From Zavarzinella formosa DSM 19928 (GTDB lineage Bacteria; Planctomycetota; Planctomycetia; Gemmatales; Gemmataceae): a stretch of DNA of 51,894 bases. Below the pieces are notes generated by a model. The model was not told the origin of the DNA. It saw only the letters and a list, made by a program, of their open reading frames with translations, and did no database searches. The stretch covers positions 1-51,894 of the forward strand of contig NZ_JH636440.1 in NCBI RefSeq assembly GCF_000255705.1, in the 5' to 3' direction. Every line of letters begins with the position of its first letter. The stretch's first letter is position 1. Below are positions 1-7,603 of this stretch, one piece after another. Made by a program: the position numbers and the translations under genes.

Positions 1-80
1 AGATGCAACGATAGGGGGCCAAAATGGGGGCTAGCGTGGCAAAGCCCACCCCGCCAGTCACCTGCAACGCTTGGTTCGGC
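1..80 (-). other. partial attC-like recombination site (integron cassette)
   Basis: Read on the minus strand, positions 80 to about 45 begin GCCGAAC and continue with GCGTTGCAGGTGAC. The same layout (GCCNAAC, a short spacer, GCGTTGCAG) opens the two complete sites at 427-520 and 1179-1272. The other half of the palindrome, with the GTTRRRY core, would lie left of the window. It sits directly downstream of the stop codon of the gene at 115-408, where an attC belongs in a cassette. Only one arm is visible, so this call rests on similarity to the other two. Confidence 0.5.
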
Positions 81-114
81 GATGATGACTGTTGCATCTC
101 ACGCGGCGATTTAC

Positions 115-408
115 TTACGACAGCATGATGCACACATTATTCGCCTTGTGCGGCCAGTTCGCCAGAACGGTCGCAAAGAACAGCACTTCGTCAATGTAAG
201 ATTCGTCATCGACGTACTGCTCGCAGCACTCGCACAACGCCTCTTGGAGAGTGTGCTTGGCCACGCGAGTCTTGCCGGGACCGTCCTTCAACCCGAGCAG
301 TTCACTCATCTCGCCTTCGTGCCCATAGTCCATCACGGCCAGCGGCTTTTCGCTCAACCCGCCCTGCCGCTTCCTGTCGTAACTGTACGCCGACAACTCC
401 CAACCCAT
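115..408 (-). CDS. hypothetical cassette protein
   Basis: Small soluble protein of about 97 residues that I do not recognise. It has two close cysteines (CECC) in the middle, an acidic stretch, and no signal peptide or membrane segment. Three starts are possible: 435, 417 and 408. The start at 408 has a GGAGG Shine-Dalgarno nine bases upstream, whereas 435 would lie inside the attC-like site at 427-520, so 408 is preferred. The gene points the same way as its two neighbours, each flanked by attC-like sites, so it is probably a mobile cassette gene. Function cannot be stated. Confidence 0.6.
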   Translation of the reverse strand: MGWELSAYSYDRKRQGGLSEKPLAVMDYGHEGEMSELLGLKDGPGKTRVAKHTLQEALCECCEQYVDDESYIDEVLFFATVLANWPHKANNVCIMLS

Positions 409-426
409 TTGCGACATCCTCCCGCC

Positions 427-520
427 GCCGAACAATGAAGCTCAGCAGCGGCCCCCGCCCGTGTGAGCTGTGATTACGGAAAACCTACTGGCGGGGGGCG
501 GCTGCAACGCCGGGTTAGGC
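427..520 (-). other. attC-like site of the SMI1/KNR4 cassette
   Basis: A 94-bp imperfect palindrome. On the minus strand it starts with GCCTAAC (fits the RYYYAAC core) at 520-514 and ends with GTTCGGC at 433-427 (one base off GTTRRRY). The inner arms pair a C-rich block (about 500-490) with a G-rich block (about 460-450), and the centre is unpaired. It shares GCGTTGCAG near the first core with the sites at 1-80 and 1179-1272. It follows the stop of the SMI1/KNR4 gene. Length, cores and position match integron attC sites. Confidence 0.75.
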
Positions 521-603
521 ATCTTGATTCGCCGGCGACCTCAGCCGCCCATCTGCCCACCGCCTCCCCCCGAGACAACACGCTATCTAGTTCGGACAGT
601 CTG

Positions 604-1143
604 TCACTCGCGGGAGCCGTACCGCACGGGCGGCTCAAAGCTCTCGACGTTACAGAACGCATCACCAAAGGGGTTTGACTTCCGGGCGAGCATCGCCAGG
701 CACTGGACCATGTTGACGCCCTCGGCGGGGATCAGCCGTCCCGACCCGCAGTCGTAAGCAACCACGCACCACGTCTCCGGTTCACCGACGGCCCGCCAGT
801 TCAGGTAGTTGCCGTCATCGGTGCTGCAGAACGGGATCATGCATCCGGGCCGGGGGTACGGCTCGAATGCGATCTGGTATCCGGCCCTACGGTCGTGTTC
901 GTACTCGGAGGTCACTTGGCGGATGGCAGTCTTCAAGTCGGTCCCGTCTGGCACGTCCAGATAGTTCCAGACGTGCATGAATGATTGCAGCGAACCCGTG
1001 CCGTAAGTGGCGACGAACTGTTTGTAATCCGGGGGGAGCGCAAACCCAATCTCACGCTCCACCGCAGCCCAGTCGCCACTCGGGCACCGAGGATGTTTCG
1101 GTGGTGATACGGTACGTTTCAGGGTTTGGAGGTTCGCAAGCAC
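604..1143 (-). CDS. SMI1/KNR4 family protein
   Basis: A 179-residue soluble protein with the SMI1/KNR4 fold signature: an N-terminal helix region with DWAAVEREIGFALPPDYKQF (about residues 24-43), then a GTGS turn and alternating strands ending in a conserved WCVVAYDCGSG segment. In bacteria this superfamily is best known as immunity proteins of polymorphic toxin systems, but many members have no known partner and none is visible here. The gene lies between two attC-like sites in the cassette orientation, which fits an acquired gene with a stand-alone immunity or stabilising role. The family assignment is good; the role is inference. Confidence 0.85.
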   Translation of the reverse strand: MLANLQTLKRTVSPPKHPRCPSGDWAAVEREIGFALPPDYKQFVATYGTGSLQSFMHVWNYLDVPDGTDLKTAIRQVTSEYEHDRRAGYQIAFEPYPRPGCMIPFCSTDDGNYLNWRAVGEPETWCVVAYDCGSGRLIPAEGVNMVQCLAMLARKSNPFGDAFCNVESFEPPVRYGSRE

Positions 1144-1178
1144 GCCACACCTCGAACGCAGGCTATCTGCCTTCTACG

Positions 1179-1272
1179 GCCTAACGCCACAGTTCAGGTG
1201 CCGGGGCCGAAGCGGCTGGCACCAATATTACGACGACTGAGGCCCCCGGTCACCTGCAACGCCTTGTTCGGC
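1179..1272 (-). other. attC-like site of the cysteine-rich protein cassette
   Basis: A 94-bp imperfect palindrome of exactly the same length as 427-520. On the minus strand it starts with GCCGAAC (1272-1266) and ends with GTTAGGC (1185-1179), a perfect GTTRRRY core. Internal arms pair GCAGGTGACCGGGG with CCCCGGCACCTG, with a few bulged bases, as expected for a site recombined as a folded single strand. It overlaps the 3' end of the gene at 1228-1626, which is common for attC sites. Confidence 0.8.
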
Positions 1273-1626
1273 GTCTTGTGCCCGCCGGACCGCCTCGACC
1301 AGCGGCCGCCAGTAGTCCGCCTCCCCGCCGCACAAGCACCAGGAGTTCGGGTCGGCGTCGAAGCTGTGCGGCCCCCACCCCTCCGGCACCTGGGCCGGGC
1401 AGGTGAAGTGCTCGAACACCGTCTCCAGCCGGTGCCGCGAACCGGGGTGGGCGCACAAACCCCAGTCCTCGTCGAACGCAGCGAAGAACGAACACCCGCC
1501 GCACTGCCGGCCCTCGTGGTACGCCACCTGGCAGACCGGCTCGTCCGGCCACTGGGCCTCGTACAGCATCCGCGACGCAGGATTGGACCAGTCGCCCGTC
1601 ACGACGATATTCCGGTTGCCGTCCAC
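1228..1626 (-). CDS. cysteine-rich conserved hypothetical protein
   Basis: A 132-residue protein starting at GTG 1626 behind an AGAGGG motif. Its central region carries CGGCSFF, a GLCAHPGS segment, then HFTCP and, nearer the C-terminus, CLC. The pattern of five to six cysteines with a histidine suggests a metal or Fe-S site. I recall similar stand-alone hypothetical proteins in planctomycetes and other environmental bacteria but no assigned function. The stop codon lies inside the attC-like site at 1179-1272, making this the outermost recognisable cassette before the str operon. The first residues are encoded by a 16-bp sequence that recurs about 94 bp upstream. Start position moderately certain. 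Confidence 0.7.
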   Translation of the reverse strand: MDGNRNIVVTGDWSNPASRMLYEAQWPDEPVCQVAYHEGRQCGGCSFFAAFDEDWGLCAHPGSRHRLETVFEHFTCPAQVPEGWGPHSFDADPNSWCLCGGEADYWRPLVEAVRRAQDAEQGVAGDRGPQSS

Positions 1627-1717
1627 CGTCGAAGCCCTCTTCCACCAAACAATGATTAGACCAACTCCGTTGGATCTGACGTCTCCACTCGGAGATTGGT
1701 CTATTCCGGTTGCCGTC
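1608..1717. repeat. 16-bp direct repeat spanning the 5' end of the cassette gene
   Basis: TATTCCGGTTGCCGTC occurs at 1608-1623 (inside the first codons of the cysteine-rich gene) and again at 1702-1717 in the gap before fusA. It may mark a past duplication or deletion at the border between the cassette cluster and the str operon. No integrase gene or attI site was recognised in 1627-1906. Confidence 0.5.
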
Positions 1718-1730
1718 GGGTGGTTTACGC

Positions 1731-1748
1731 GACGGCTGAACAGCCGTC
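1731..1748 (-). terminator. hairpin downstream of fusA
   Basis: GACGGCT and AGCCGTC form a 7-bp stem around a GAAC loop, about 160 bases beyond the fusA stop. There is no clear U tract. It could end str operon transcription, but this is a weak call. Confidence 0.35.
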
Positions 1749-1906
1749 AGCGTAACGGCCGCATCGGTTCATGTCAAAGACCAACCCGGTAGTTGGCCTA
1801 TTGGGGTAACATCAAACAGTCGGGCGGGCTTTGTGCTTCACTTCAGAATAGGAGCAACCAACCTCGGCCATGTGGCTGATCAGGAATCGTTGATTCCCCT
1901 ATTGCC

Positions 1907-4003
1907 TCACCCGTCCAAAAATGACCGCAGCAACTCATCCGGGGCGGGGGCGTAGGTGTGCGGTTCGAGGGTGGAACTGGCGCGGCCTTGGGAGAGGCTT
2001 CGCAGTTCGTCTGCGTAGTTGAACATCGTCACCAGCGGGGCGTAGGCATAGATCGTGCAGACTTTGCCGTTGGAATCTTGATGGTAGATTTCTGCCCGGC
2101 GGGCCATCAGATAGGAGAACACGTTGCCGACCGATTCTTCGGCGACGCTGATCGTCAGCTTCATCATCGGCTCAAGCAATTGCATGTTTTCCCGGCTGAA
2201 CGCCTTGCGAACGGCGTCATCGGCGGCGGCCTCGAAGGCCGGTTCCGTCGAGCGTTCCGGGTCAAAGGTGGCGTCGATCAGCGTTGCGTGAACGTCCGAC
2301 ACCGGGAAGCCCAGGCCGCCGGATTGCAGCGCCGATTTCAGCCCGCGAACGATCACGTCCGGGAACGGGTTCGGGATTTCGTTTGGCTTCAGCTTGTTGA
2401 TGACGGACACCGGCTGCTCGGCCTTGCGCGGGTCGAATTCCACGCGAACACGGGCGAACACGTTCTTCCCGCCGATCTGCCGGTCGCATTCGCCGGTCGT
2501 GGTGATCGCGTTTTTCAGCGTCTCCCGATAGCTCACCTGCGGCTTGCCGACGCGGACTTTGAGCCGATAATCGCGGTCCATCTTGTGCCGCTTCACTTCC
2601 AAATGGAGCGTGCCCATGCCGCTCATGAGGAGTTGGCCGGTGTCCTTGTCATGCCGGACGATGAAGGTCGGGTCTTCGCGTTGCAGCTTGTTGAGCGTGT
2701 TGAGCAACTTGTCCTTGTCGGCCGTTGATTCCGGTTCGATGCGCTGGCTGACCACCGGCTCGACGAAGGTGATTTTCTCCAGCAAGATCGGCTGTTGCGT
2801 TTCGCACAGCGTGTCCCCGGTGACGGAATCCTTGAGGCCGATGACAGCCACAATGTCCCCGGCGTGCGTCTCGGTCAGTTCGTCCCGCTGGGTCGGGTCG
2901 GCGTGTATATGGTACAGTTTACCGAGGACTTCCTTGGCGTCCTTGCCGGGGTTGAACACCCGTGTGTTGGACTTCATGATCCCCGAATACACACGCACAA
3001 AGAAGATGTCCCCGGAGTCTTGGGCGATCACCTTGAAGACGAGACCGCTGAACGGCTCCTTCACATCCGGCTTGCGTTTCTCTTCCTTCTCCGGTTTCTT
3101 CGGGTTCATCCCGACAACCGGCGGGCGGTCGAGCGGGCTGGGCAGGTAGGCGCAAACCGCGTCGAGCAATGGCTGGATGCCCATGTGTTCCCGGCCGGAG
3201 CCGCACAGCACGGGTTGAATCGTCCGCTTGATGGTCTGTTCGCGGATCAGTGTTTGGGCGGCGGCGATGGGGACTTCTTTCCCCTCCAGCACCAGCGAGG
3301 TGATTTTGTCGTCCGGGTCGTTTTGCGTCAGCACGTCGAACAATTGTTCGCGATACTTGGTGGCTTCTTCGAGGTTCTCCTCGGGGATGTCGGCCTTGCG
3401 AACCGTTCGGCCGTTGTCCCCGGCGTCGAAGAAAAGGGCTTTCATTTCCAACAGGTCGATCACGCCCTTGAACGGCGTCTGCGTTTCCTTGATGGAACCG
3501 GCCCCAATGGGGATGACCAGCGGCAGCGGATGCCCCTCCAGCCGGTCGCGGACTTGATCGAGGCATTGGGCGTAGTTGGCCCCGACCACGTCCATCTTGT
3601 TGACGAACACGATGCGGGGAACGGAATACTTGTTGGCCTGCCGCCAGACGGTTTCGGACTGGGCCTCGACCCCCTTCTGGGCGTCGAACACGCAGACGCA
3701 ACCGTCCAACACGCGCAACGACCGCTCGACCTCGGCCGTGAAGTCCACGTGGCCGGGGGTGTCGATGAGGTTGACGTTGTGTCCGGCCCACTTGAACGGC
3801 ACACAGGCCGAGTAGATGGTGATGCCGCGTTCTTGTTCTTCTTGGTCATAATCGGTTTCGGTGGTTCCCTCGTCCACGCCGCCGAGCTTGTGTTTTTCCC
3901 CGGCGTAGTAAAGCAGGTGTTCCGTGGTCGTGGTCTTGCCCGCATCGATGTGGGCGATCACCCCGATGTTGCGGATCAGTTTTAAGTCAGCGGTCGCAGC
4001 CAT
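1907..4003 (-). CDS. fusA: elongation factor G
   Basis: GTPase that drives translocation of tRNA and mRNA on the ribosome and helps ribosome recycling. At 698 residues it has the usual EF-G length. GTPase motifs are all present: AHIDAGKTT (17-25), RGITI (59-63), DTPGH (81-85) and NKMD (135-138), followed by domain II and the C-terminal domains. The reading frame is open 58 codons further upstream, but MAATADLKLIRNIG is the natural N-terminus, so the start is placed at 4003. It is the last gene of an rpsL-rpsG-fusA str operon, separated from rpsG by an unusually long 374-base gap that holds a perfect inverted repeat. No tuf gene follows. Which EF-G paralog group it belongs to was not resolved. 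Confidence 0.97.
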   Translation of the reverse strand: MAATADLKLIRNIGVIAHIDAGKTTTTEHLLYYAGEKHKLGGVDEGTTETDYDQEEQERGITIYSACVPFKWAGHNVNLIDTPGHVDFTAEVERSLRVLDGCVCVFDAQKGVEAQSETVWRQANKYSVPRIVFVNKMDVVGANYAQCLDQVRDRLEGHPLPLVIPIGAGSIKETQTPFKGVIDLLEMKALFFDAGDNGRTVRKADIPEENLEEATKYREQLFDVLTQNDPDDKITSLVLEGKEVPIAAAQTLIREQTIKRTIQPVLCGSGREHMGIQPLLDAVCAYLPSPLDRPPVVGMNPKKPEKEEKRKPDVKEPFSGLVFKVIAQDSGDIFFVRVYSGIMKSNTRVFNPGKDAKEVLGKLYHIHADPTQRDELTETHAGDIVAVIGLKDSVTGDTLCETQQPILLEKITFVEPVVSQRIEPESTADKDKLLNTLNKLQREDPTFIVRHDKDTGQLLMSGMGTLHLEVKRHKMDRDYRLKVRVGKPQVSYRETLKNAITTTGECDRQIGGKNVFARVRVEFDPRKAEQPVSVINKLKPNEIPNPFPDVIVRGLKSALQSGGLGFPVSDVHATLIDATFDPERSTEPAFEAAADDAVRKAFSRENMQLLEPMMKLTISVAEESVGNVFSYLMARRAEIYHQDSNGKVCTIYAYAPLVTMFNYADELRSLSQGRASSTLEPHTYAPAPDELLRSFLDG

Positions 4004-4180
4004 GAGACACCGGAAATTCGGAACTATTGGGACTGGGAATGGACGGGTATATCCGGGAGTAGGTGATTCGGGTATCAGGGAAAACCCAAAACAGGGTTTG
4101 CCAGTTGGCCAAGGCTGCCATTTATCAAGAAACAAAAAAGAATGAAAACCCGTGGGTGAACAATGGCTTGCGCACAATCA

Positions 4181-4258
4181 ACAAGAGCCCTCCTGCGTAA
4201 GCGGGAGGGGTTGATTTCTGTGGGTGAACCCCTCCCGCTTACGCAGGAGGGCTCTTGT
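4181..4258. repeat. perfect 32-bp inverted repeat in the rpsG-fusA gap
   Basis: Arms 4181-4212 and 4227-4258 are exact reverse complements (32 of 32) around a 14-base loop. The arm contains CCTCCTGCGTAAGCGGGAGG. In the str transcript this would form a very stable hairpin between rpsG and fusA and could attenuate transcription or stabilise the upstream RNA. No T run follows on either strand, so it is not a classical intrinsic terminator. The rest of the 4004-4377 gap shows no gene. Confidence 0.9.
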
Positions 4259-4377
4259 CGGCATTGCTGATTGACATACCCATTTGCCGATCACATCCGG
4301 AAACACAAAAATGGCCAGCAACCAATGCCGCGTTCGGCACTGACCACTGACCATTGACACTGTTCAAACTCGGCTGG

Positions 4378-4851
4378 TTACCACGCGAAGTGGGAGAACG
4401 CCTTGTTGGCGTCGGCCATCTTGATGGTTTGTTCACGCTTGCTGATGGCTTCCCCTTCGCGACGGGAGGCAGCCATGAGTTCTTCGGCCAGACGGAGGAA
4501 CATCGGGCGTCCGCTCTTGCTGCGGCAGGCGGCGATGATCCAGCGAATCGACAGCGACAATTGACGCTTCGACTTCACAGGAATCGGCACCTGATAGTTG
4601 GCGCCGCCGACCCGGCGGGAGCGGACTTCGACGCTCGGCTTCACATTGTCCACGGCGGCGAGGAACACTTGCAGCGGGTCCGCGTCGGGCATCCGGCCCT
4701 TGATGTGGTCCATCGCCTTGTAGAAAATGCGGGTGGAGACGGACTTCTTGCCGTCCACCATCAGGCAGTTGATGAACTTGTTGACCAAATCGGAGTTAAA
4801 CCGCACGTCCGGCTTTTGGTGGGTGTAACTGGCGGTGAATTTCTTCGACAT
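4378..4851 (-). CDS. rpsG: 30S ribosomal protein S7
   Basis: Primary 16S rRNA-binding protein that organises the head of the small subunit near the E site. The 157-residue length is typical. Recognisable S7 segments are the [15 protein letters not shown] region (about 23-37), the [20 protein letters not shown] block (about 70-89), [11 protein letters not shown], and the C-terminal [12 protein letters not shown] motif. It lies 45 bases downstream of rpsL on the same strand, as in str operons of most bacteria, and is followed by the long gap before fusA. Assignment is secure. Confidence 0.97.
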   Translation of the reverse strand: MSKKFTASYTHQKPDVRFNSDLVNKFINCLMVDGKKSVSTRIFYKAMDHIKGRMPDADPLQVFLAAVDNVKPSVEVRSRRVGGANYQVPIPVKSKRQLSLSIRWIIAACRSKSGRPMFLRLAEELMAASRREGEAISKREQTIKMADANKAFSHFAW

Positions 4852-4896
4852 ATCTGGCTCGGGTCGCTCTTGTTCGGGTTGGGGTTCCTACCGTGA

Positions 4897-5271
4897 TTAC
4901 TTGCCGGACTTCTTGGCCCCGTACTTGGAGCGGGCTTGCTTGCGATCAGGCACGCCCTGGGAGTCCAACACCCCGCGGACGATGTGATAACGAACCCCCG
5001 GAAGGTCACGGACGCGACCGCCGCGAACGAGCACGATGGAGTGTTCTTGCAGGTTGTGGCCTTCGCCGGGAATATAGGCCGTCACTTCGGTCCCCGTCGA
5101 GAGCCGCACACGGGCGATCTTTCGGAGAGCGGAGTTCGGCTTCTTCGGCGTCATGGTCTTCACTTGAAGACACACGCCGCGCTTTTGCGGGCAGCCGAGC
5201 ATGGCCGGGTGTTTCGGCTTGGACGTCTGCACCACGCGGGGAGCGCGAATCAACTGGTTAATCGTCGGCAT
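4897..5271 (-). CDS. rpsL: 30S ribosomal protein S12
   Basis: Decoding-centre protein of the small subunit, 124 residues, the normal length. The frame is open far upstream, but [12 protein letters not shown] is the conserved S12 N-terminus, fixing the start at 5271. The streptomycin-relevant loops are visible: [11 protein letters not shown] with Lys43, and [13 protein letters not shown] where position 88 is Arg (codon CGT) instead of the usual Lys. Lys88Arg is a classical streptomycin-resistance substitution, so intrinsic resistance is predicted. First gene of the str operon; divergent from the TfoX-like gene at 5443, with a 171-base shared upstream region. Confidence 0.97.
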   Translation of the reverse strand: MPTINQLIRAPRVVQTSKPKHPAMLGCPQKRGVCLQVKTMTPKKPNSALRKIARVRLSTGTEVTAYIPGEGHNLQEHSIVLVRGGRVRDLPGVRYHIVRGVLDSQGVPDRKQARSKYGAKKSGK

Positions 5272-5325
5272 AGAGTCTCGTCCATCGCCCGGTTGCTGGC
5301 CGCGAGGCCATTTTTTCGCAATGTC

Positions 5326-5340
5326 TTCCCAATATGGGAA
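5326..5340. promoter_or_regulatory. short inverted repeat upstream of rpsL
   Basis: TTCCC-AATAT-GGGAA lies about 55 bases upstream of the rpsL start, in the intergenic region shared with the divergent TfoX-like gene. It could be an operator or part of the promoter region. No clear -35/-10 pair was identified, and the assignment is tentative. Confidence 0.3.
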
Positions 5341-5442
5341 AGCACTATTTTGAAGCGCACGTGGGAAAGTGGCCAGTGCCGCTTGAAAAATTTTGCCATC
5401 CCGGCCACGATACGCCGGCGACGCCCCCCGAGGAATGCCCTG

Positions 5443-5802
5443 ATGCCGGCCGGAAAAAAATACCGCGAAGACCACAAAGAAACGATGGACGACCTGCTTC
5501 TCAACCGTCCCGGCGTCCGTCTCGGCCAGATGTTCGGCCACCCGGCGTACTTCCTGCGGGACCACATGTTCGCCTGCGTGGTCGAAGAAGGAGTCTGCTT
5601 CAAAGTCCCCGACGACTATGCCGAAAGCCGCGTCGGCGAACCCGGCGTGGAATTCTTCAAACCCGGCGGCCAGCCAATGCGAGGCTGGATTCAAATCGAC
5701 CGCGAAGAGTCCGACGAATACCGTGAGGAACACCATCTGATTCAAACATCAATGACGTTTGTCGGCTCGCTGCCGCCGAAGAAGCCGAAGGGGAAGAAGT
5801 GA
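5443..5802 (+). CDS. TfoX N-terminal-like domain protein
   Basis: A 119-residue protein whose central region ([20 protein letters not shown], then VCFKVPDDY) resembles the TfoX/Sxy N-terminal domain: an MFG motif, a second strand ending in F, and a conserved KVP. The end is a lysine-rich tail. In enteric bacteria TfoX promotes competence, but small stand-alone versions like this have no established role, and no competence gene is nearby. The start at 5443 is chosen because the upstream part of the open frame overlaps rpsL antisense. It is transcribed away from rpsL and converges with the DUF4058 gene. Confidence 0.7.
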   Translation: MPAGKKYREDHKETMDDLLLNRPGVRLGQMFGHPAYFLRDHMFACVVEEGVCFKVPDDYAESRVGEPGVEFFKPGGQPMRGWIQIDREESDEYREEHHLIQTSMTFVGSLPPKKPKGKK

Positions 5803-5818
5803 GGCGGGGCGACCAATG

Positions 5819-6553
5819 TTAACTTGCGGATGGTTGCACGGCGTCGCGGAACGGTTCGGGCAACATCTCCCAAGTGGCTTGATAACTTGCCTCAAGCGGG
5901 ACGAAAATATGTTCTTGTGATCGCAAAAACAGCGGCATGTCAGGCAACACATCCCCAACGGCGAACGGTTCGATATAAGCCGTCACTGGATCAGCGGCCT
6001 CGTAACTCACAAGTGTCAGCGGCTTGCCTTCCGGCATGGCCAGCGGCGTGTCTCCAAGAGCCTCGGTGATGACCGCATGAATACCTTGAGGATCACGTAT
6101 TGACGGAGGAAACAAATCGATCACCAACAGGTGAATGCCTTCTTCCAAGAACTCCACCGTTTTGCCAACAAACGACCGAATGGCCCGCCGGGAATTTTTG
6201 TTTCCCGGAGAAACAATCTCAATGATGGCCACAACTTTGCCAAGCGAATGGCGGATCGAAATCCGGTTGGCCCGCCGGGCATCTTTTTCCGCGTTTGATT
6301 CGAGTTGCTGGACCAGACGCGTTTTGGGGCGGGCGGCCACCGCCACATCCCCGGTTTCATCGTCTTCCGAATCAAAATCGGTCTTCAGAGCGATCACGTC
6401 CGGAGCGGGCGTGCCGGTGTGTTGCTCAACGAGGGCGAAATATCCCTTGGGTTTGAGAATCGCATTGAGGGTGTTTGTCATTTGTGCCGACCACATTTGA
6501 TGAAAGTGGTGGTACAAATTTGAATCGACGCGGGTCCAGTCATGCGCGGGCAT
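5819..6553 (-). CDS. DUF4058 family protein
   Basis: A 244-residue cytoplasmic protein starting with MPAHDWTRVDSNLYHHFHQM, the characteristic N-terminus of DUF4058. The family is abundant in planctomycetes and cyanobacteria. The core shows an acidic-flanked strand pattern and a conserved VAIIEIVSPGNK segment (about residues 109-120), reminiscent of a nuclease-like or Uma2-like core, but activity has not been shown to my knowledge. Length is close to the usual 240-270. The gene ends 16 bases from the convergent TfoX-like gene. Family call firm, function unknown. Confidence 0.88.
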   Translation of the reverse strand: MPAHDWTRVDSNLYHHFHQMWSAQMTNTLNAILKPKGYFALVEQHTGTPAPDVIALKTDFDSEDDETGDVAVAARPKTRLVQQLESNAEKDARRANRISIRHSLGKVVAIIEIVSPGNKNSRRAIRSFVGKTVEFLEEGIHLLVIDLFPPSIRDPQGIHAVITEALGDTPLAMPEGKPLTLVSYEAADPVTAYIEPFAVGDVLPDMPLFLRSQEHIFVPLEASYQATWEMLPEPFRDAVQPSAS

Positions 6554-6615
6554 CGTGTCACCTCCGGCGTTATTTTACCGCGATCCGGTCGCCGGAAGAA
6601 CTCGATTTTGAATGG

Positions 6616-6858
6616 CTAGCCTTGCTGGCCGCATTCCTTGGCAAACATGGTCTTCAGGCGGGTGAGAAATTCGGGGGGGAGGGGAACATTCGGAAGGGAT
6701 TTGGTGAGGATGATCGTGTCGTGATAGGTTCTTAGGTAAATCGCGCACGGAACGCATCCGCAGAGGTGGCGTTCGAGCGTGTCGCGTTCTTCCTCCGGCA
6801 GGCTGCCGTCCACGAAATCCACGAGGATTTCCGTCACTTTGCGACACGTCAGGTTCAT
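6616..6858 (-). CDS. zinc-finger anti-sigma factor (ZAS type)
   Basis: An 80-residue protein with the HXXXCXXC anti-sigma zinc motif (HLCGCVPC, about 31-38) preceded by a conserved Cys (CRKVTEILVDF) near the N-terminus. It is cytoplasmic, with no membrane segment, so it is of the short soluble kind that senses redox or other cytoplasmic signals, or acts with another protein. Its ATG overlaps the sigma-factor stop (ATGA at 6855-6858), which implies translational coupling and a matched stoichiometry. It should hold the upstream ECF sigma factor inactive. Confidence 0.88.
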   Translation of the reverse strand: MNLTCRKVTEILVDFVDGSLPEEERDTLERHLCGCVPCAIYLRTYHDTIILTKSLPNVPLPPEFLTRLKTMFAKECGQQG

Positions 6859-7436
6859 GACAATCGTTCCTCGTAGTGCCGGGAGAGGGCATCCCTCATC
6901 ATTAATCGGGCGCGGTGCAGGCGGCTTTTCACGGCCGACAGACTCAGGCCCAGCGACTCGGCAATTTCCGCGTTCGGAAGTTGCTGCACATCCGCGAGGA
7001 CAAACACGTCCCGATACGTCTCGGGAAGTTTGCCAATCGCCTCTTCAATCAATTGATGCTGTTCGGAATCCAGAACCATGTTGTCCGGCAGCTTGGGCCA
7101 CGGCCGGACGAACCCCGAATGCTGGCCTTCCTCAGTGAAGTTTTCCAGCGGGTCGTGAACGCGATGTTCCTCCCGCCGGTTTCGCTTGCGCCGCACGGCC
7201 AGGGCGGCATTCACCGTCACCCGGTGGAGCCAGGTGGTGAATGCCGCGTCGCCGCGAAACGTGTCCAGCTTCCGAACCACCTGAAGCAACACGTCTTGCG
7301 TGGCATCCTCGGCGTCCGCGTCGTTGTTCAGCATCCGCCGGGCGAGATTATACACACGCGGCACATAATCCCGGAACACCACTTCGGGTGTCAGCGGCTC
7401 GTCGGTGGGAGAAACCATGCCCGCCTCCTCAGCCAC
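6855..7436 (-). CDS. ECF RNA polymerase sigma factor (sigma-70 family)
   Basis: A 193-residue extracytoplasmic-function sigma factor. Region 2 (about 20-88) contains NDADAEDATQDVLLQVVRKL and FTTWLHRVTVNAAL, which bind core polymerase and the -10 element; region 4 (about 130-188) has LPETYRDVFVLADVQQL and the helix-turn-helix NAEIAESLGLSLSAVKSRLH for the -35 element. An extended linker with a proline-tryptophan stretch separates them. It forms a two-gene operon with the anti-sigma factor at 6616. The divergent DUF1501 gene begins 167 bases upstream. Target genes are not known. Confidence 0.93.
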   Translation of the reverse strand: MAEEAGMVSPTDEPLTPEVVFRDYVPRVYNLARRMLNNDADAEDATQDVLLQVVRKLDTFRGDAAFTTWLHRVTVNAALAVRRKRNRREEHRVHDPLENFTEEGQHSGFVRPWPKLPDNMVLDSEQHQLIEEAIGKLPETYRDVFVLADVQQLPNAEIAESLGLSLSAVKSRLHRARLMMRDALSRHYEERLS

Positions 7437-7603
7437 TCATCTTAATAGAGTCGCGCGGCGGCGGGTATGATTCAGGGAAAAACCCGGATCGGAAAAATGA
7501 GTTTGGCCCGTCCGGGGCTGAAAAAGATTGTTTGTTGCCCGTCGGGAAAGTAATGTCTGTGCATTGGACGTGTCACGCCATTGAGTTTTTGAAGGGAAAC
7601 GCC

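Noticed and set aside
1627-1906. An integron integrase or attI site between the cassettes and fusA
   Set aside because: No tyrosine recombinase motif in any frame and the space is too small; only a direct repeat and a short hairpin are present.
2795-3985. Long plus-strand open frame (396 codons) opposite fusA
   Set aside because: It is the antisense shadow of a GC-rich conserved gene; it has no recognisable domain, and the EF-G reading frame explains the whole region.
4181-4258. Interpretation as a classical rho-independent terminator
   Set aside because: The stem is perfect, but no T run follows on either strand and fusA continues downstream in the same orientation.
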